64,000 bases of DNA. Source: CAYVUB01 sp964454675. Lineage in GTDB: Bacteria; Bacteroidota; Bacteroidia; Flavobacteriales; Flavobacteriaceae. Below the pieces are notes generated by a model. It made no database searches, had not been told where the DNA came from, and was given only the letters and a program-made list of their open reading frames with translations. This document shows positions 17,813 through 25,905 of this stretch, piece after piece. Location of the stretch: assembly GCA_964454675.1 (NCBI GenBank), contig CAYVUB010000007.1:1-64000 (forward strand), written 5' to 3'. Made by a program: the position numbers and the translations under genes. Each line of letters starts with the position of its first letter. Position 1 is the stretch's first letter.

Positions 17813-18697
17813 TTATTTCTGATTATACCCAAAACGTTTTAACTGGTTGGCATTGGAACGCCAGTTTTTATTCACTTTAACGTATAATTCCAAATGCACT
17901 TGTTTGCCGAAAAACTTCTCTAAATCTGCTCTTGCTTCCACTCCTACACGTTTTAACGCCGTTCCTTTGTGACCTATGATGATTCCTTTTTGGGTATCAC
18001 GCTCTACCATAATTACAGAGCGCATCCGGATGATGTCTTCTTCCTCAAAAAATTCTTCGGTTTCAATCTCCACGGCATACGGGATTTCCTTTTTATAATG
18101 TAATAAGATTTTCTCCCGTATAGTTTCATTGACAAAAAAACGTTCGGGTTTATCGGTCAACTGGTCTTTTGGATAATATGGCGGCGACTCGGGCAACAAA
18201 TCGATAATCCTGTTAAAAACTTCCTTTACATTAAATCCCTGTAAGGCGGAAATTGGGATGATTTCGGCATTTGGCACTTTTTGAGCCCAAAGCTGCACTT
18301 GGTTTTCAAGCTGCTCCTGGTTGGATGTGTCAATTTTATTCAATAATAACAACACCGGAATTTTTGAATTGGTAATCTTATTAAAAAACACTTCGTCTTT
18401 TAATTCCTGCTCGCCTATTTCAACCATATACAGCAGCACATCGGCATCATCAAAGGCCGATTTCACAAAATCCATCATGGATTCCTGTAGTTCGTAAGCC
18501 GGTTTGATAATTCCGGGCGTATCAGACAAAATTACCTGAAAGTCATCGCCGTTTACAATCCCCAGAATACGATGGCGTGTTGTTTGTGCTTTGGAAGTAA
18601 TAATAGATAGTTTTTCACCTACAAACGCATTCATAAGTGTTGATTTACCTACATTAGGATTTCCTATAATATTGACAAAACCTGCTTTGTGATTCAT
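17813..18697 (-). CDS. era: Ribosome-assembly GTPase Era
   Basis: A 294-residue GTPase that binds 16S rRNA during 30S maturation. The G domain shows GNPNVGKSTLMNAFVG (P-loop), DTPG and NKID. The C-terminal KH domain (about 200-294) includes VERDTQKGIIIGHKGTALK. It lies upstream of der on the same strand with a 64-bp gap that contains degenerate GATTTACGATTT spacer repeats. Confidence 0.96.
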   Translation of the reverse strand: MNHKAGFVNIIGNPNVGKSTLMNAFVGEKLSIITSKAQTTRHRILGIVNGDDFQVILSDTPGIIKPAYELQESMMDFVKSAFDDADVLLYMVEIGEQELKDEVFFNKITNSKIPVLLLLNKIDTSNQEQLENQVQLWAQKVPNAEIIPISALQGFNVKEVFNRIIDLLPESPPYYPKDQLTDKPERFFVNETIREKILLHYKKEIPYAVEIETEEFFEEEDIIRMRSVIMVERDTQKGIIIGHKGTALKRVGVEARADLEKFFGKQVHLELYVKVNKNWRSNANQLKRFGYNQK

Positions 18698-18713
18698 ATT
18701 TTTTTAAACAAAA

Positions 18714-18739
18714 AAGTCCTACCGTTTGCGATAGGACTT
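18714..18739 (-). terminator. Terminator of the initiator tRNA
   Basis: On the minus strand AAGTCCTA pairs with TAGGACTT (18732-18739 and 18714-18721) around a 10-nt loop, followed by a T-run. It lies between the tRNA and era. Confidence 0.85.
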
Positions 18740-18747
18740 AGCATTTG

Positions 18748-18820
<73 letters not shown>

Positions 18821-18830
18821 ATTTAGAGTG

Positions 18831-18838
18831 CAAAGATA
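18831..18838 (-). promoter_or_regulatory. -7 box of the initiator tRNA
   Basis: TATCTTTG on the minus strand matches TAnnTTTG and lies about 10 bp upstream of the mature 5' end. Confidence 0.6.
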
Positions 18839-18925
18839 ATATCTTTTTTTTGATTAAAAAAGTTTATTAAAAATAAACTCCCGGCAAATACATGACGGGA
18901 GTTTTATAACGGGAAATTTTTATTT

Positions 18926-19831
18926 CTAATCTTCCGAATCCAATGTTACTATAACACCTTGTGAACCTGTGTTTTTAAAATCAAATTCTATTATATTAGG
19001 AAACTTATCTTGCAGCGATGCCAGTTCGCCTTTAAAATCATTATTTCCTAATAATAAGGTTTTAAGATTTACAAGATTTGCCAGTTCTGATGGTAAATCG
19101 CCGTAAAATGCATTGTTTGACAGTACCAAATCTTCAAGACTTGTCAAGCTGCCAAAGGTAGATGGCACGGTTCCTAACAGCCGGTTATCAAAAACGCTCA
19201 ATGTTTTTAAGGCTTTAAGATTTGAAACATCTGCAGGAAGTTTTCCTGTAAGACGGTTACTGCTCAAATCTATCAGTTCAAGTTTTGTTAACTTACCGAT
19301 TGTTGAAGGAATGCTTCCTGTGAAATTGTTGTTGTATAATTCAATTATTTCCAATTGTGAAAGGTTTCCGATAGTAACAGGAATTTCACCGGTTAAACGG
19401 TTCATAAACAATTGTAATGACTGTAATGCTTTTAATTCTGAAATTGCTGCCGGTAATTCGCCTTCCAGTTTATTGAACGCAAGATTTAACTCTGTAAGTT
19501 CTTTTAAATTACCAATGGTTGACGGAATAGTTCCCGAAACAGCATTTCTGAACAGGTTTAATTTTTGCAAGTGAACCAAATCACCAACAGCGCTTGGCAG
19601 CATACCTTGCAGATTGTTTAATTGCAGATTGAGTTCTACCACTTTATTTTCTGAAACCACAACGCCGTACCATGTATTTACGGGCGCATCAAGATTCCAT
19701 GTAGTATTCCACGAAGCACCGTTTGTAGCGTTGTAGATGGCTGTCAGAGCTTCTTTTTCTTTAGTTGAAACGGTTGCAAAAGACAAAACCGTTACAAAAC
19801 AACTAAGCAGGGTTAATTTTAAAGTTTTCAT
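18926..19831 (-). CDS. Secreted leucine-rich repeat protein
   Basis: A 301-residue exported protein. The start at 19831 gives a good signal peptide (KLTLLSCFVTVLSFATV). Residues about 25-60 match the N-terminal cap of plant-type LRR proteins (ALTAIYNATNGASWNTTWN). About eight 24-residue repeats follow with the pattern LTxLNLxxNxLxGxLPxxIxxLxxL. It ends without a T9SS sorting domain. A longer frame to 19915 lacks a signal sequence at its N-terminus. Probably a cell-surface binding protein; the ligand is unknown. Confidence 0.85.
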   Translation of the reverse strand: MKTLKLTLLSCFVTVLSFATVSTKEKEALTAIYNATNGASWNTTWNLDAPVNTWYGVVVSENKVVELNLQLNNLQGMLPSAVGDLVHLQKLNLFRNAVSGTIPSTIGNLKELTELNLAFNKLEGELPAAISELKALQSLQLFMNRLTGEIPVTIGNLSQLEIIELYNNNFTGSIPSTIGKLTKLELIDLSSNRLTGKLPADVSNLKALKTLSVFDNRLLGTVPSTFGSLTSLEDLVLSNNAFYGDLPSELANLVNLKTLLLGNNDFKGELASLQDKFPNIIEFDFKNTGSQGVIVTLDSED

Positions 19832-20007
19832 ACAAAATAGATTTGGTTGGGCACATTTATAATACGAATGTATATACAAATCGCTGAAATACCAATTTTT
19901 TTCGATGAAATGCAACTTTTAAAAAATTGATTTTTATCAAAATACTGATTTTCAATATTTTAAACAAAATACCGTTTTAGGAAATTTTTGTGTTTTTTGA
20001 AGAAATT

Positions 20008-20529
20008 CTATTTTGACGGCGGATATTTTGCAAGTACCTTACTTACAATAGCTTTAAACCGGGCTTCCCGTTTTTCGGGTGATGCATTGGGGTTAAAACT
20101 ACTCTCGCTTACGGCTTCCCAAAACAAACCTGCTTTATTTTCGTCAACAAACTCAAACACTATCTGCCGGTTCATTTTGTTTTGTCCCACAGGAATTCCT
20201 ATAGATACACCGCCGCCAATATTACGACCACCGCCACCCAGACCAACACCTACATTGCTGCGTTGTGCTTCATGAAATTCGCCGCTTTTTAGGTTTATCA
20301 AAAAATCGGGATTGTCAGACAGTAAAAGTCCTTTGCTTTGCAATTCGGCATTTATGGCATCTATTAAACGTTTGGTGTCCAAATCGTTCAAGCCGGTAGT
20401 CATTTCTTTGTAATAATTATAGGCTTTATAATTACTAAAATTGGTAGCAGTATCATAATCGTAATTAACATGAACAGGCGCACAAGACGTGATGACTGCC
20501 AACAAAAAAAGTGAGGCAATTTTTTTCAT
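20008..20529 (-). CDS. DUF4136 lipoprotein
   Basis: A 173-residue lipoprotein. The start at 20529 gives a lipoprotein signal with lipobox AVITSC (cysteine near residue 16). The body matches DUF4136: YDYDTATNFSNYKAYNYY near the N-terminus and a Gly-rich centre (VGVGLGGGGRNIGGGVSIGI). The family is exported and uncharacterised. An upstream in-frame ATG at 20565 would spoil the signal peptide. Confidence 0.85.
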   Translation of the reverse strand: MKKIASLFLLAVITSCAPVHVNYDYDTATNFSNYKAYNYYKEMTTGLNDLDTKRLIDAINAELQSKGLLLSDNPDFLINLKSGEFHEAQRSNVGVGLGGGGRNIGGGVSIGIPVGQNKMNRQIVFEFVDENKAGLFWEAVSESSFNPNASPEKREARFKAIVSKVLAKYPPSK

Positions 20530-20592
20530 TTTTGTTTTAAAGGTATTAAAAAAATTGAAACACAAGACAGGAAAAATGTATAAGTCTTTATG

Positions 20593-21591
20593 TTAACCGT
20601 TCAATAGTTTCCACAACTTATCTTTAAGTTCTGTAATGCCTTGCTGCGCTACCGAAGATATAAATATATAAGCAACAGGCATGGTTTTATCGAGTTCGGT
20701 TTTTAATTCGGCTTTAAGCTCGTCATCCAGCATGTCACATTTTGAAATCGCCACCAAACGTTCTTTGTCAAGCATTTCGGGATTGTAACGACGCAGCTCA
20801 TCCAGCAATATCTCATACTGCTCCAAAATATCTTTGGCATCGGCAGGAATTAAAAATAACAAAATAGAATTACGCTCTATATGACGTAAAAAATAGTGCC
20901 CAAGTCCTTTGCCTTCGGCTGCGCCTTCAATAATTCCCGGAATATCTGCCATGACAAAGGTTTGAAAATCACGATATTCTACAATGCCCAAATTTGGTTT
21001 GAGCGTTGTAAACTCATAATCGGCAATTTTGGGCTTTGCCGATGTAATAACTGAAAGCAATGTTGATTTTCCTGCGTTTGGAAATCCTACCAGACCTACA
21101 TCTGCCAGAACTTTAAGCTCCATCAAAATGGTTTTTTCTTCGTGCGGAATTCCCGGTTGTGCATATCGCGGCGTTTGGTTTGTAGCAGTCCTGAAATTCC
21201 AGTTGCCTAAACCGCCTTTTCCACCTTCAACAATTATTTTTTCTTCGTTTTCTTCGGTAATTTCAAAAAGTATATCGTTAGTTTCTGCATCACGCACCAC
21301 AGTTCCCAGCGGCACATCAACATATACATCTTCGCCATCGGCACCGGTACTTCTTGAGCTCCCGCCGTGTTCACCATGACCGGCTTTAAAGTGCTTTTTA
21401 AATTTTAAATGGTATAAAGTCCAGAGATTTGATTTTCCTCTGATAATTACATGACCGCCACGACCGCCGTCGCCGCCATCGGGTCCGCCTTTTTCTACAA
21501 ATTTTTCACGGTGTAGATGCGACGAACCTTTACCTCCGTTACCGGAAGACACGTGTATTTTTACATAATCAACAAAATTTCCTTCTGTCAT
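20593..21591 (-). CDS. obg: GTPase Obg
   Basis: A 332-residue GTPase in late 50S assembly and stress signalling. The Gly-rich Obg fold occupies about 1-158 (VSSGNGGKGSSHLHREKF, GGPDGGDGGRGGHVI). The G domain starts near 160 with GFPNAGKSTLLSVIT, DIPGIIEGA and ISKCDM. No C-terminal extension, as is usual in Bacteroidetes. Confidence 0.96.
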   Translation of the reverse strand: MTEGNFVDYVKIHVSSGNGGKGSSHLHREKFVEKGGPDGGDGGRGGHVIIRGKSNLWTLYHLKFKKHFKAGHGEHGGSSRSTGADGEDVYVDVPLGTVVRDAETNDILFEITEENEEKIIVEGGKGGLGNWNFRTATNQTPRYAQPGIPHEEKTILMELKVLADVGLVGFPNAGKSTLLSVITSAKPKIADYEFTTLKPNLGIVEYRDFQTFVMADIPGIIEGAAEGKGLGHYFLRHIERNSILLFLIPADAKDILEQYEILLDELRRYNPEMLDKERLVAISKCDMLDDELKAELKTELDKTMPVAYIFISSVAQQGITELKDKLWKLLNG

Positions 21592-21598
21592 ATTTATT

Positions 21599-21614
21599 TT
21601 CCGCGAAAGCGGAA
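21599..21614. repeat. Small GAAA-loop hairpin after the start of obg
   Basis: TTCCGC (21599-21604) pairs with GCGGAA (21609-21614) around GAAA. It lies in the leader of obg on the minus strand. It could be a structured leader or a processing site; it has no T-run. Confidence 0.4.
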
Positions 21615-21686
21615 ATCTTATTATATGAAGCTGAAATTATAAATAACTTTCACACCAAACTTCATTAATTGAACTTAATTTTACAA

Positions 21687-21728
21687 GATTAGCTTCGCTG
21701 AATCTTCGATTTCCTGCCTTTACAGGAA
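21687..21728 (-). repeat. Short interspersed hairpin repeat after hpt-adk, copy 2
   Basis: The 16-mer GATTAGCTTCGCTGAA (21687-21702) is identical to the one at 1450-1465. It is followed by TTCCTG/CAGGAA (21711-21716 and 21723-21728), just 3' of the adenylate kinase stop codon. Confidence 0.6.
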
Positions 21729-21732
21729 TTTT

Positions 21733-22842
21733 TTATAATTTATCTATAACAGTGCTGATACGTTGTGTGATTTCTTCAATGCTGCCTACGCCATCAACAC
21801 CATAATATTTATCTTGTGCAGAATAATACTCTTTAAGTATGGCGGTCTTGTTATAATATTCTTTGATGCGGTTACGGATGATGCTCTCATCGGCATCGTC
21901 TGCACGACCACTGGTTTTTCCTCTTCCTACAAGGCGCTGTACCAGAATTTCATCATCAACTTCAAGTGCAATCATAGCGTTGATTTGCGAGTCTTTGCTT
22001 TCTAATAGTTCTTCGAGAGCATCTGCCTGCGCATTGGTACGCGGGAATCCGTCAAAAATAAATCCGTTGGCATCGGTATTTTTTTCAACTTCGGCATTCA
22101 GCATATCGATGGTTACTTTATCGGGAACCAATTCGCCTTTATCCATATAGGATTTTGCGAGCATTCCCAGTGCGGTTTCATTTTTTATGTTAAACCGGAA
22201 AACATCACCTGTCGAAATATGAACAAGGTTGTATTTTTCTTTTAAAAATTCGGCTTGTGTTCCTTTTCCTGCGCCCGGAGGTCCAAATAGGACTAAATTA
22301 GTCATGTACTGTGTGGTTTTTAGTTGATATACTGCCGGTAAACCTCTTCCCAATCCGTCATAGTCCAATCCATAGCCTACAATAAATTTGTTAGGAATAT
22401 CTTTACCTATATAATGTAGTTTGAAATCTTTTTTATACGCTTCGGGTTTGTGGAATAAGGCAGCGATTTTCAGATTTTTAACTTTTTCGTTTTTGAAAAT
22501 CCTGTGAATTTCACCCAAAGTATTTCCCGTATCGATAATATCTTCAAGAATTATCACGGTACGCCCGGTCAAATCCTGTGTCAAGCCTATTAATCTTTGG
22601 ATGTCTTCGGTCGATTTTACACCTTCATACGACGCCAGCTTTATAAATGTCACTTCACAAGGTTTAGGATATTTTTTCACAAAATCGCTCACAAACATAA
22701 ACGAGCCGTTCAAAATCCCTACAAAAACAGGAACTTCATCCTGCATATCGGCGGCAACTTCCAATACCATGCGCTCAACAATAGTATCAATTTCCTGTTC
22801 AGAAATAAAAGGCTTAAAATATAAATCGTGAAGCTTGATCAC
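21733..22842 (-). CDS. Hypoxanthine phosphoribosyltransferase fused to adenylate kinase
   Basis: A 369-residue two-domain enzyme. Residues 1-175 are a hypoxanthine phosphoribosyltransferase: GILNGSFMFVSDFV and the PRPP loop VIILEDIIDTGNTL. Residues about 181-369 are adenylate kinase: MTNLVLFGPPGAGKGTQ (P-loop), GFIFDGFPRTNAQA and a short LID (GRGKTSGRADDADE) without a zinc knuckle. The junction is in frame with no stop, and the methionine that would start a separate Adk is retained. Salvage of hypoxanthine and balance of adenylates are thus on one chain. I believe similar fusions occur in other Flavobacteriaceae, so this is unlikely to be an assembly error. Confidence 0.92.
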   Translation of the reverse strand: MIKLHDLYFKPFISEQEIDTIVERMVLEVAADMQDEVPVFVGILNGSFMFVSDFVKKYPKPCEVTFIKLASYEGVKSTEDIQRLIGLTQDLTGRTVIILEDIIDTGNTLGEIHRIFKNEKVKNLKIAALFHKPEAYKKDFKLHYIGKDIPNKFIVGYGLDYDGLGRGLPAVYQLKTTQYMTNLVLFGPPGAGKGTQAEFLKEKYNLVHISTGDVFRFNIKNETALGMLAKSYMDKGELVPDKVTIDMLNAEVEKNTDANGFIFDGFPRTNAQADALEELLESKDSQINAMIALEVDDEILVQRLVGRGKTSGRADDADESIIRNRIKEYYNKTAILKEYYSAQDKYYGVDGVGSIEEITQRISTVIDKL

Positions 22843-22938
22843 CTTGTTCTTTTTTTAAAGATGCAAAGATACGGTTTTTTATTGACGAATTGCCCCGAAA
22901 CTTCGGGATTAGATATACAATTTTTAACAGTTTAATCG

Positions 22939-22946
22939 TATTTTTG
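22939..22946 (+). promoter_or_regulatory. -7 box of purK
   Basis: TATTTTTG matches TAnnTTTG and lies 41 bp before the purK ATG. Confidence 0.55.
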
Positions 22947-22986
22947 TGTCAAACTAAAAAAGATTCTCTTTTCTGCAGAAAAAATT

Positions 22987-24144
22987 ATGGATTATTTTTC
23001 TTCAAACTTTAAACTCGGTATTCTTGGCGGTGGGCAATTGGGCAAAATGCTGCTTACCGAAACCCGGAAATTTGATATTCATACGTGTGTCTTGGATGCG
23101 AGCGATGAAGCACCGTGCAAAATTGCCTGCAACGAGTTTTTTAAAGGCGATTTACTGGATTATGATACCGTTTACAATTTTGGGAAACAAGTAGATATCC
23201 TCACCATCGAAATAGAAAACGTCAATATCAATGCGCTTGAAACTCTCGAAAAAGAAGGCATTAAGGTCTATCCGAGTGCATTTACATTAAGGCATATTCA
23301 AAACAAAATTACCCAAAAACTGTTTTATGTAGATAACGGCATTCCAACGGCCGATTTTGTGAGATTTGCACACTCATCACGAATTGATGAAGCCATCTAT
23401 AACGGCGGATTATCGTATCCGTTTGTGTGGAAAAGTGCGCAATTTGGGTATGACGGTAATGGAGTAAAAATTGTAAGAACCGAAAACGATTTGAAAGATT
23501 TACCCAATGTTGAATGTCTTGCTGAAAAGTTAATTCCGTTTAAAAATGAACTGGCGGTAATTGTAGCCCGAAATGCAAATGGCGACACGGCTACCTATCC
23601 GGTGGTTGAAATGGAGTTTCATCCCGAAGCCAACCAAGTGGAATACGTTATTTGCCCGGCACGTATTGACCCTAAAATTGCCAAAAAAGCTAAGGACATT
23701 GCCTTAAAAGTTTCTAATGCGTACAAACACGTTGGACTTTTGGCTGTTGAAATGTTTCAGACACAAGATGATAAAATTCTCGTAAATGAAGTGGCTCCCA
23801 GACCGCACAACTCAGGACATCACACTATCGAGTCGAGCTATACCTCACAATTTGAACAGCATTTAAGGGCTATTTTAAATCTGCCGCTGGGCAACACCAA
23901 AAATAAAGTTGCAGGTGTTATGGTCAATTTGGTTGGTGCCGAAGGTTACAGCGGCAACGTTGTTTATGAAAATATTGACAAAATCATGCAGCTTGAAGGC
24001 GTTACACCACATATTTACGGTAAAAAACAAACACGACCTTTCAGAAAAATGGGGCATGTTACCATTGTTAATGAAAACAGCGTTGTGGCACGGCAAATTG
24101 CTGAGAAAGTGAAGAATAGTATCAGGGTAATCAGTAGGCAGTGA
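22987..24144 (+). CDS. purK: N5-carboxyaminoimidazole ribonucleotide synthase PurK
   Basis: A 385-residue ATP-grasp enzyme that makes N5-CAIR from AIR, ATP and bicarbonate in purine synthesis. The N-terminus KLGILGGGQLGKMLL is diagnostic. The ATP-grasp core shows VWKSAQFGYDGNGVKIV and EVAPRPHNSGHHTIE. Its partner purE lies 8.3 kb downstream on the same strand. In relatives I expect the two to be adjacent, so the intervening genes look inserted. Confidence 0.95.
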   Translation: MDYFSSNFKLGILGGGQLGKMLLTETRKFDIHTCVLDASDEAPCKIACNEFFKGDLLDYDTVYNFGKQVDILTIEIENVNINALETLEKEGIKVYPSAFTLRHIQNKITQKLFYVDNGIPTADFVRFAHSSRIDEAIYNGGLSYPFVWKSAQFGYDGNGVKIVRTENDLKDLPNVECLAEKLIPFKNELAVIVARNANGDTATYPVVEMEFHPEANQVEYVICPARIDPKIAKKAKDIALKVSNAYKHVGLLAVEMFQTQDDKILVNEVAPRPHNSGHHTIESSYTSQFEQHLRAILNLPLGNTKNKVAGVMVNLVGAEGYSGNVVYENIDKIMQLEGVTPHIYGKKQTRPFRKMGHVTIVNENSVVARQIAEKVKNSIRVISRQ

Positions 24145-24299
24145 CAGTGAGCAGTATTCAGTTGCTGTTTACTCAACCACAAGCTTGTCATCCTGACGAA
24201 GGAAGAATTACAAAACAGCAAGTAAATTTGGAGGTTTATTTAATCAAACCATTATAAATTCTGTCATCTCTTTTTTCGTCCAAAACTGCAAATCCACTT

Positions 24300-24857
24300 T
24301 TATTTCATAAACATTATCGTATTGATAAACGTTGTTCCGTTTTGCCTGATTCTTTGCCCTGCTGTTTGATGAATATGTCCGAAAAGATGATATTCGGGTT
24401 TTAGCTTTTTGATGAATTTTTCAAGAATCGGGCAACCCAAACCGTTATCTAAAATCCCTTTTGCAGGTGCGTGTGTGAGAAGAAAATCCGTTCTTTCGGG
24501 AAGTTTCAGTTTGGGATAATGATGTAGTCCCATTCGTGCAGGAACAGACACAAAAGTAATTTCCTCCAACTTCATTACCCGATTTTCCAAAAAGATGATA
24601 TTCTTTGGAAATAATTCTAAAAAAAGTTCAGGTTCTAATTCCCATTGCAGTTCGTGGTTTCCTGCTACAAAAATTTTATGCTTTGCAGGATAATTACCAA
24701 ACCATTCCAAAAAATCCCGAAACTGAATATCATTACCAAAATCACAGGCATCTCCCAAATGAATGGCAATATCGGATTCTATAAGTGGTAATTTCCTGTG
24801 TTTTCCGTGAGTATCGAAAAAGACTGCTAATGTTTTGTTTTTGTATGGGATAATCAT
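24300..24857 (-). CDS. Calcineurin-like metallophosphoesterase
   Basis: A 185-residue single-domain phosphoesterase with all metal-binding motifs: FFDTHGKH (D-x-H), GDACD, GNHE, THAP and GHIHQ. It hydrolyses an unknown phosphoester, possibly a nucleotide or RNA end. Its promoter carries the 24-bp island motif (24883-24906) at the standard distance from a near-consensus -7 box. Confidence 0.85.
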   Translation of the reverse strand: MIIPYKNKTLAVFFDTHGKHRKLPLIESDIAIHLGDACDFGNDIQFRDFLEWFGNYPAKHKIFVAGNHELQWELEPELFLELFPKNIIFLENRVMKLEEITFVSVPARMGLHHYPKLKLPERTDFLLTHAPAKGILDNGLGCPILEKFIKKLKPEYHLFGHIHQTAGQRIRQNGTTFINTIMFMK

Positions 24858-24869
24858 TTATTTTTTTTG

Positions 24870-24906
24870 CAAATATCGTAGTCAGCAACGTCAAAATATG
24901 TCGTTA
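24870..24906 (-). promoter_or_regulatory. Island motif E with -7 box, phosphoesterase promoter
   Basis: The minus-strand motif at 24906-24883 contains AACGAC and TTTTGACGTT. The -7 box GATATTTG (24877-24870, one mismatch) begins exactly 29 bp after the first motif base. The same spacing holds at four other island promoters. Confidence 0.55.
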
Positions 24907-24919
24907 AAAATAAAATAAA

Positions 24920-24974
24920 CTTTTCCAAAGTTTGAAACTTTGGAAAAGTTGGGAAGTTTGGAAAAGTTGGGAAG
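24920..24974. repeat. Near-perfect hairpin plus 18-bp tandem repeat
   Basis: A 14-bp arm CTTTTCCAAAGTTT (24920-24933) is followed by one G and its exact complement (24935-24948). The right arm runs into two copies of TTTGGAAAAGTTGGGAAG (24939-24956 and 24957-24974). It lies between the phosphoesterase promoter and a minus-strand terminator. Probably a non-coding interspersed repeat. Confidence 0.6.
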
Positions 24975-24978
24975 TTTA

Positions 24979-25011
24979 AAAATCCCGAAATTTTTCAGGT
25001 TTCGGGATTTT
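24979..25011 (-). terminator. Terminator of the 137-residue island gene
   Basis: AAAATCCCGAAA (24979-24990) pairs with TTTCGGGATTTT (25000-25011). The minus strand ends in a T-run. A near-copy lies at 25518. Confidence 0.75.
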
Positions 25012-25018
25012 GTAAAAA

Positions 25019-25432
25019 CTACGACAAATGTTCTCCAACAGAAGAATGAAGTGCAAAATCTTGGTTCAAGATTTCAATGGCAGATTTTGTGTTGTTTCTG
25101 TAATGGCGTTTATTACACTCTTTTGGGAAACCAATCAAAAAATCTTTTTCGACTAACGAATTAAGATTTTTTTGATACAGCAGAATTTCAAGTTTATCAA
25201 CGTCCAAAGTTCTCGACAAATCGTCAACATCAAATTCTTCGTTGCGGTCAATGGAACAAATGCACGAAGCAGCCAAAAACAAAACTTCCTCGTCTTTCAG
25301 CTTGAATTTGTTTACCAAAAACTCAATTTCACTTTTGTTATCTTCCAAAATTTCGGAAATAGTAGTGTTGTTTCTGTTGTTGTCAATTCTTTTTTTGATA
25401 ACAGCCAATGTTTGTAATGTTTGATTTTTCAT
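25019..25432 (-). CDS. Unrecognised 137-residue helical protein
   Basis: The start at 25432 (MKNQTLQTLAVIKKRID) is chosen because the upstream ATG at 25465 lies against the -7 box. The protein is mostly helical, with a winged-helix-like centre (EEVLFLAASCICSID, then FDVDDLSRTLDVDKLEILLY). It recalls N-terminal domains that precede AAA modules in Bacteroidetes, so it may be a detached regulatory domain, but I do not recognise it. Its promoter carries the 24-bp island motif, and it is a single-gene unit with its own terminator. Confidence 0.6.
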   Translation of the reverse strand: MKNQTLQTLAVIKKRIDNNRNNTTISEILEDNKSEIEFLVNKFKLKDEEVLFLAASCICSIDRNEEFDVDDLSRTLDVDKLEILLYQKNLNSLVEKDFLIGFPKECNKRHYRNNTKSAIEILNQDFALHSSVGEHLS

Positions 25433-25463
25433 AACGATTAAATTTAAAATTATTTTACACTGC

Positions 25464-25500
25464 AAAGATGAAACTCCATAATGCCAAACCGTGTCGTTTT
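25464..25500 (-). promoter_or_regulatory. Island motif D with -7 box, promoter of the 137-residue gene
   Basis: The motif at 25500-25477 contains AAACGACACGGTTTGGC. The -7 box CATCTTTG (25471-25464, one mismatch) starts 29 bp after the first motif base. Confidence 0.6.
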
Positions 25501-25517
25501 GAAAATAGAAATAAAAA

Positions 25518-25548
25518 AATCCCGAAAATTTTCAGGTTTCGGGATTTG
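25518..25548 (-). terminator. Terminator of the DUF262 operon
   Basis: AAATCCCGAAA (25518-25528) pairs with TTTCGGGATTT (25538-25548), and the minus strand continues with seven T. It is nearly identical to the terminator at 24979. Confidence 0.78.
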
Positions 25549-25552
25549 GTTT

Positions 25553-25903
25553 TTAAATTGTGTAATGTTCGTCATTTTGGAAAACGACATTTTCAATAGC
25601 TAATTGGTAATGCTCACAAAGCAGTTTTTTGAGTGGTTCTGTAAGCCAGTTTCCGTGATACACGTAATATTTATTTTCTGTTGCGTGATATGAAACCCGA
25701 CCTCTCGGGACATAAAAATATTCACTTCTGATTTCAAGAGGTAAACCCTGTAAATATCCTGATTGTTCCAGTTCCTCCCATTTTTGGAAATGATTGTCCG
25801 TAGCAATTACCCAATGACCATATTTTTGTCCTTCACTCAAACTTTGGACTGTTGCATAAAAGATACTTTTACGGTTGAGGGTTATCCAGAATATTCCGAG
25901 CAT
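25553..25903 (-). CDS. Unrecognised protein downstream of the DUF262 nuclease
   Basis: A 116-residue protein that starts 2 bp after the stop of the DUF262/DUF1524 gene, so the two are co-transcribed. It is rich in aromatic residues (YFYVPRGRVSYHATENKYYVYHGNW), has no signal peptide and no known motif. The close coupling suggests a partner or accessory of the nuclease, for example an immunity or specificity factor. This is inference from position only. Confidence 0.55.
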   Translation of the reverse strand: MLGIFWITLNRKSIFYATVQSLSEGQKYGHWVIATDNHFQKWEELEQSGYLQGLPLEIRSEYFYVPRGRVSYHATENKYYVYHGNWLTEPLKKLLCEHYQLAIENVVFQNDEHYTI

Positions 25904-25905
25904 AG

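Noticed and set aside
22290..22330. Assembly error joining hpt and adk
   Set aside because: The junction is in frame, both domains are complete, and I believe the fusion exists in related bacteria.
24145..24299. Attachment site or integrase at the left end of the island
   Set aside because: I saw only spacer-type sequence and no repeat matching the right end, tRNA or integrase gene.
24939..24974. Two 18-bp tandem copies as a possible CRISPR start
   Set aside because: The copies are directly adjacent without spacers, there are only two, and no cas genes are present.
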